NCBI GenBank assembly: GCA_964583095.1
Contig: CAZOVB010000006.1
Coordinates: 58,520-122,519, forward strand
Direction: 5' to 3'
From: CAZOVB01 sp964583095
GTDB lineage: Bacteria; Planctomycetota; Phycisphaerae; SM23-33
Length of the DNA stretch: 64,000 nucleotides
Positions 60,479 through 64,000 of the stretch are shown in pieces; positions within the stretch are counted from its first letter, which is position 1, and the number at the start of each line of letters is the position of its first letter. Under the pieces are notes generated by a model that was not told the DNA's origin, searched no databases, and was given only the letters and a program-made list of their open reading frames with translations. A program made the translations under genes and the position numbers.

Positions 60479-61174
60479 TCATACGGTTCCGTCCGGCTCG
60501 ATGCCCAGCGCTTCGTAGTGATGCCGGCGGATCTGCTTGTCCCGCTCGTGTTCGTCCCGGGCCAGGCCCGCTACGTCCATCGCAACCGCGGCCGGCACCA
60601 CCAGAACGCCATCTCCGTCGGCGATGACCATATCCCCCGGGCAGACGGTCACGCCGCCTACAGCCACCGGCACATCCATCGCGTCGAACTGCAGACGCCC
60701 CTGGACCATCGTCTGGCTTCGCATGGCCGACCAGAAGGGCACCTTCTGTTTGATCACTTCATCCGTGTCGCGGCATCCGCCGTTGCTTACGTACCCACGG
60801 GCGCCCTTGCGGATGCCCCCCAGCGTGTTCTCCGAGCCCATCAGGCCCGCGTCCACGCCGCTGGCGTCGATCACGATAAAATCGCCGTCCTCGATCCGTC
60901 CCATCCAGGGATACGGACAGATGTTCTTGTAGTAGTCGCCGGCCCAGTCGCGATATTTCCCCGGATCCGTCTGCGGGATCCTCCCCGCGTAGGGAAGGTA
61001 CCGCACTGTCCGGGCGATGCCAAAGGCCCGGCAGGGCCAAAGGGGGCGGATCTTCGGGTGCATGGATCCCACATGGTGGTACATCATCGCGTCCAGGCCG
61101 TCGCGGACGTCCGCCAGGCGCAAATCCTGGTAAGCTTCGAGAAGCTCCTGTCTTCGGGCAGGGTCGAGGGACAT
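60479..61174 (-). CDS. RraA-like family protein
   Basis: A 231-residue protein of the RraA/4-hydroxy-4-methyl-2-oxoglutarate aldolase superfamily. The diagnostic stretch is VDAGLMGSENTLGGIRKGAR then GYVSNGGCRDTDEV, where the family-wide Gly-rich loop and RD pair bind metal and substrate. VTVCPGDMVIADGDGVLVVP is the conserved C-terminal part. Members are either regulators of RNase E or class II aldolases/decarboxylases acting on 2-oxo acids. With no RNase E context, an aldolase or decarboxylase is more likely; the substrate is unknown. Confidence 0.8.
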   Translation of the reverse strand: MSLDPARRQELLEAYQDLRLADVRDGLDAMMYHHVGSMHPKIRPLWPCRAFGIARTVRYLPYAGRIPQTDPGKYRDWAGDYYKNICPYPWMGRIEDGDFIVIDASGVDAGLMGSENTLGGIRKGARGYVSNGGCRDTDEVIKQKVPFWSAMRSQTMVQGRLQFDAMDVPVAVGGVTVCPGDMVIADGDGVLVVPAAVAMDVAGLARDEHERDKQIRRHHYEALGIEPDGTV

Positions 61175-61295
61175 TATAGCTCCTTGCAGAGGGCAAGAAC
61201 GGGAAACGGAAGTTTGGAGCTCGCAGCTTACCGCGCAGCCAATTGCGTTGGAAGGGTGCCTCCGCCGGCAAAGGATTCAATCAGGCCCCGGCAGG

Positions 61296-61931
61296 TCAAT
61301 CCTGCTTCTGGTCCGGCTCGAACGTCAGGGCCACCGAGTTGATACAGTACCGCAGACCCGTCGGTTCGGGGCCGTCGGAGAAAACGTGGCCCAGATGGCC
61401 TTCGCACTTGGCGCAGACGACCTCCGTGCGAACCATGCCATGGCTTCGGTCGACCTTCTCGGCGATGCGATCTTTGTCGATGGGTTTAAAAAAGCTCGGC
61501 CAGCCGGTTCCGCTTCGGAACTTGTGATTCGAGCGGAACAATTCCGTCCCGCACCCCGCGCACGAATAGACCCCGCTTCGCTTCTCCTTCCAGTATTCCC
61601 CGGTGAAGGAACACTCCGTCCCGCCCTGGCGAAGCACGCGATACTGCTCTGCCGTAAGCACTTCGCGCCACTGGGCATCGCTGCGGACGACCTTGTCCTC
61701 AGCCGGCGCGTCGCCAGGGGCATCCGACGCCGCAACCTGATCCTCCGGCTTGTCAGCCTGGGTCGGAGCTTCTACATCTTCCGCAGGCGCCGCAACCGGC
61801 TCCTCCGGCCTGGTCGCACGCGAGGAAACCGCCGAAGCGTCGTTTGCCCCGTTGGAATCACTGCAGCCGGCCAGGGTGACCGACGCCGCAGCCGCCATCG
61901 AGAGAAGCATGTAAATCGTATGAGCCATCAT
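61296..61931 (-). CDS. msrB: Lipoprotein peptide-methionine (R)-S-oxide reductase MsrB
   Basis: A 211-residue exported MsrB. A lipoprotein signal (MLLSMAAAASVTLAGC) is followed by a 60-residue low-complexity Ala/Glu/Pro/Asp linker and the MsrB domain: QYRVLRQGGTECSFTGEY, zinc cysteines in CAGC and CAKC, SGTGWPSFF, HLGHVFSDGPEPTG and the catalytic Cys in LRYCINSVAL. It repairs oxidised methionine in envelope proteins. The nearby DsbD-like protein could supply electrons, although they are not linked genetically. Confidence 0.92.
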   Translation of the reverse strand: MMAHTIYMLLSMAAAASVTLAGCSDSNGANDASAVSSRATRPEEPVAAPAEDVEAPTQADKPEDQVAASDAPGDAPAEDKVVRSDAQWREVLTAEQYRVLRQGGTECSFTGEYWKEKRSGVYSCAGCGTELFRSNHKFRSGTGWPSFFKPIDKDRIAEKVDRSHGMVRTEVVCAKCEGHLGHVFSDGPEPTGLRYCINSVALTFEPDQKQD

Positions 61932-62095
61932 TGTTTATCCTTTCGCCCGAAAGGTTCGTCCATCAGGCCTGCTTTCTCCATTATACGGCCAAGGTCCGGG
62001 CAGAGTTGCACGCAAATCCCCACCGGTTTTGGTCTTGTCCACGCCGCGCGGGGAGCCTACACTCGCCCACCGGAGCAAAACATGGGAGAAGCCGT

Positions 62096-63043
62096 ATGAA
62101 AATTGTCATCCTCGACGGATACACTATCAATCCCGGAGACCTGTCCTGGCAGCCGATAGCCGAGCTGGGGCAACTCGTCGTCCACGACCGGACCGAACCC
62201 CAGGAGATCCTGCCCCGTATCGGCGATGCACAGGCCGTCCTGTCCAGCAAGATCGTCTTCGATCGCGACCTGCTGGGCCGACTGCCCGAACTGAAGTACA
62301 TCGGCGTACTGGCCACCGGCTACAACGTCATCGACATCGATGCCGCGCGAGAAATGGGCGTCACCGTTGCCAATGTCCCCGACTATTCCACCGACTCGGT
62401 CGCCCAGCACGTGATCGCGCTGCTGCTGGAGTTGGCCGTCCGAATCGACGTACACAACACCTCGGTCCACCAGGGTAAATGGTCCCAGGCCAAGGATTTC
62501 TGCTACTGGGAGACACCCCTGGTCGAGCTGGCCGGAAAGACCCTGGGCATCATCGGGCTGGGGTCCATCGGCAAACGTGTAGCAACCATCGCCCGCGCAC
62601 TGGGGATGAACGTCATCGCCCACAGCCGCAGCCCGATCCATGAGGAGGGAATCGGGGAAGTGGGCCTGGACGAACTGCTCTCCCGCAGTGACGCCGTGAG
62701 CATCCATTGCCCCCTGACGCCCGAGACGAAGAATCTTATCGACGCCGGGGCCTTGTCCCGGATGAAGCCCACCGCCTGGCTGATCAACACCGCCCGCGGA
62801 CCCATCCTGGATGAACAAGCCGTGGCCGACGCCCTGACCTCGGGCAAGCTGGGCGGTGCCGCACTGGATGTTCTTTCCTCCGAGCCGCCCCAGCCGCACA
62901 ACCCGCTTCTCAAGGCCCCCAACTGCCTGATCACCCCCCATACCGCCTGGGCCACCGCCGAGAGTCGGACCCGATTGATCCGGACCGTTGCCGACAACCT
63001 CCGCGCCTTCCAGCAGGGCAGCAAGCAGAATGTTGTCAATTGA
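62096..63043 (+). CDS. D-2-hydroxyacid dehydrogenase, glycerate/hydroxypyruvate reductase type
   Basis: A 315-residue NAD(P)-dependent dehydrogenase. MKIVILDGYTINPGDLSW at the N-terminus is characteristic of bacterial glycerate dehydrogenases (hydroxypyruvate reductases). GIIGLGSIGKRVA is the dinucleotide site; catalytic Arg, Glu and His lie in INTARGPILDE, DVLSSEPP and ITPHTAWAT. It interconverts hydroxypyruvate or glyoxylate with glycerate or glycolate. GGGAGAAG precedes the ATG at 62096; a longer frame to 61931 is unsupported. It lies alone before the tRNA gene. Confidence 0.88.
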   Translation: MKIVILDGYTINPGDLSWQPIAELGQLVVHDRTEPQEILPRIGDAQAVLSSKIVFDRDLLGRLPELKYIGVLATGYNVIDIDAAREMGVTVANVPDYSTDSVAQHVIALLLELAVRIDVHNTSVHQGKWSQAKDFCYWETPLVELAGKTLGIIGLGSIGKRVATIARALGMNVIAHSRSPIHEEGIGEVGLDELLSRSDAVSIHCPLTPETKNLIDAGALSRMKPTAWLINTARGPILDEQAVADALTSGKLGGAALDVLSSEPPQPHNPLLKAPNCLITPHTAWATAESRTRLIRTVADNLRAFQQGSKQNVVN

Positions 63044-63086
63044 CCGTATTGCCCCCCGGCTTGGCCTTCGCTACACTACAAGTCAC

Positions 63087-63160
<74 letters not shown>

Positions 63161-63235
63161 GTCTGTAAACCAATTCAAATATTGCTCACAGAATGAGTTA
63201 TAGAACTTTCTGACTCATGCTGCCTCTGGGGCTGC

Positions 63236-63898
63236 ATGATGAACAAACAAGACGCGAGAAAACTGTCGCCGCAAGCCCAGGAAGACCTGAGACGTCGCGT
63301 GGTGCGCGCGATTGTCGAGGGCGGCATGAAGCAGGCCGAAGCCGCCCGGGTGTTCGGCGTGGGACGCACAAGCATTCATCATTGGTTGCGCGCGTACGAA
63401 GCAGGCGGCGATGCGGCGCTGAAGGCCCGCAAACGCGGGCCCAAACGCATCAGCCGGCTCAAGGGACACCAGGCCGCCACGATCGTCAACATGATCGAGC
63501 AGAAACACCCCGAACAGCTTCAGCTGCCCTTCACGCTCTGGACGCGGGAAGCGGTGGGCAACCTGATCCGCGATCGCTTGGCCAAGCATGCCCGGCGCAA
63601 GGTCTTTCTGATCGTCGATGGGCACCGGGTCCATCGAAGCCGCAAGGTCAGGCAGTGGCTCCAAGAGAACGTGGACCGGATCGAGATGTTCCGGCTCCGG
63701 GGCTGCAGTCCGGATCTGAACGGGGATGAGCTTCTCAACCAGGATGTCAAGACCAACGCGGTCGGCCGTCGACGTCCCGGCAGCCAGAATGAGATGATCT
63801 CGGACGTGCGTTCCTACCTGCGAAGCACGCAGAAACAGCCTCACATTGTCCGAAGCTACTTTAACCATGAAGATGTCCGCTATGCAGCAGCGTCCTGA
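63236..63898 (+). pseudogene. IS630-family transposase with internal in-frame deletion
   Basis: A 220-residue remnant of an IS630-type transposase, which normally has about 340-350 residues. The N-terminal helix-turn-helix is complete (KQAEAARVFGVGRTSIHHWL, FTLWTREAVGNLIRDR). The sequence then jumps to KHARRKVFLIVDGHRVHRS, losing the region with the first catalytic Asp (usually WGDE). The second Asp is kept (VDGH). The last acidic motif reads SPDLNGDELLN, with Gly for the usual Pro. The typical end HEDVRYAAAS is present. The frame is intact, so a DNA-binding but non-catalytic protein could be made. It lies 75 bases after the tRNA-Arg gene. Terminal repeats were not found by eye. Confidence 0.8.
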
Positions 63899-64000
63899 TG
63901 TTCAATGTTCAATGCTCCCGGTAGTAAGTGGTCTGATAATGTCAGGTCACTGCTGTCCAAGATAATCAAGGTTCATTTGCTCTGGTGTAGTTTCCGGGGG
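63899..64000. other. Unassigned right edge
   Basis: The last 102 bases hold no gene that I can support. A TTCAATG word is repeated twice in tandem at about 63900-63915. This could include the right end of the IS630-type element. Confidence 0.3.

Overview
This is GC-rich bacterial DNA with dense, alternating operons. The gene content suggests a planctomycete (Planctomycetota, perhaps Phycisphaerae-like): cytoplasmic sulfatases, a DUF4159-type protein with prenyltransferase-like repeats, secreted beta-propellers, a XylR/AraC regulator, TPM-domain pairs and a class II photolyase. This placement is inferred from gene content alone. A 100-N scaffold gap at 55487-55586 shows the sequence is a draft assembly.

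Left part (1-9270). The start of an EF-G-like GTPase gene leaves the window on the minus strand. A plus-strand sugar module follows: class II aldolase, HAD phosphatase, a hexokinase-fold kinase and two tandem paralogous proteins of unassigned family. Two secreted beta-propeller genes come next and end at a strong terminator.

Central catabolic cluster (9371-18455). A good sigma70 promoter overlaps a perfect palindrome and drives an RpiR-type SIS regulator, a RuBisCO-like protein (RLP), a 2-oxo-acid dehydrogenase set (E2, E1alpha, E1beta, no E3), a DUF5060/DUF4038 glycosidase related to the GH140 apiosidase group, a histidine phosphatase and a TIM-barrel sugar isomerase. The RLP keeps the metal-binding Lys/Asp/Glu but lacks the loop-6 lysine. 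RLPs, xylose-isomerase-like enzymes and GH140 enzymes are all known from D-apiose use, so a branched-sugar (possibly apiose) pathway feeding an acyl-CoA-forming dehydrogenase is the most interesting hypothesis here.

18564-32510. A persulfide-dioxygenase/double-rhodanese gene with a DUF442-like phosphatase, a reduced serpin, then a minus-strand housekeeping block: thiE with its ThiD2-like N-terminal domain, glyA, an Aas-like acyltransferase/acyl-ACP synthetase with an embedded carrier domain, an LplT-like MFS exporter, lepA (promoter placed for a leaderless message) and dsbD.

32709-44460. A secreted hypothetical, a sulfatase, a class II photolyase, then a polyphosphate locus (HD protein, Ppx/GppA, Ppk1) behind an 11-bp-period TTAAC direct repeat that looks like a Pho box. 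The HD gene appears to start at AUC. A YpdA-like flavoprotein and a secreted hypothetical follow.

44485-53948. A minus-strand operon encodes a heterodimeric ABC exporter with one degenerate ATP site, an HlyD-type adaptor and a PAS/HD-GYP protein. Divergent from it are a XylR-type AraC regulator and a second sulfatase.

54036-64000. Two TPM-domain genes (one crossing the gap, which collapses in frame), an M48-like lipoprotein with a destroyed zinc site, a DUF4159-type protein, SppA, an RraA-like protein, a lipoprotein MsrB, a glycerate-type dehydrogenase, tRNA-Arg(CCU) and an internally deleted IS630 transposase.
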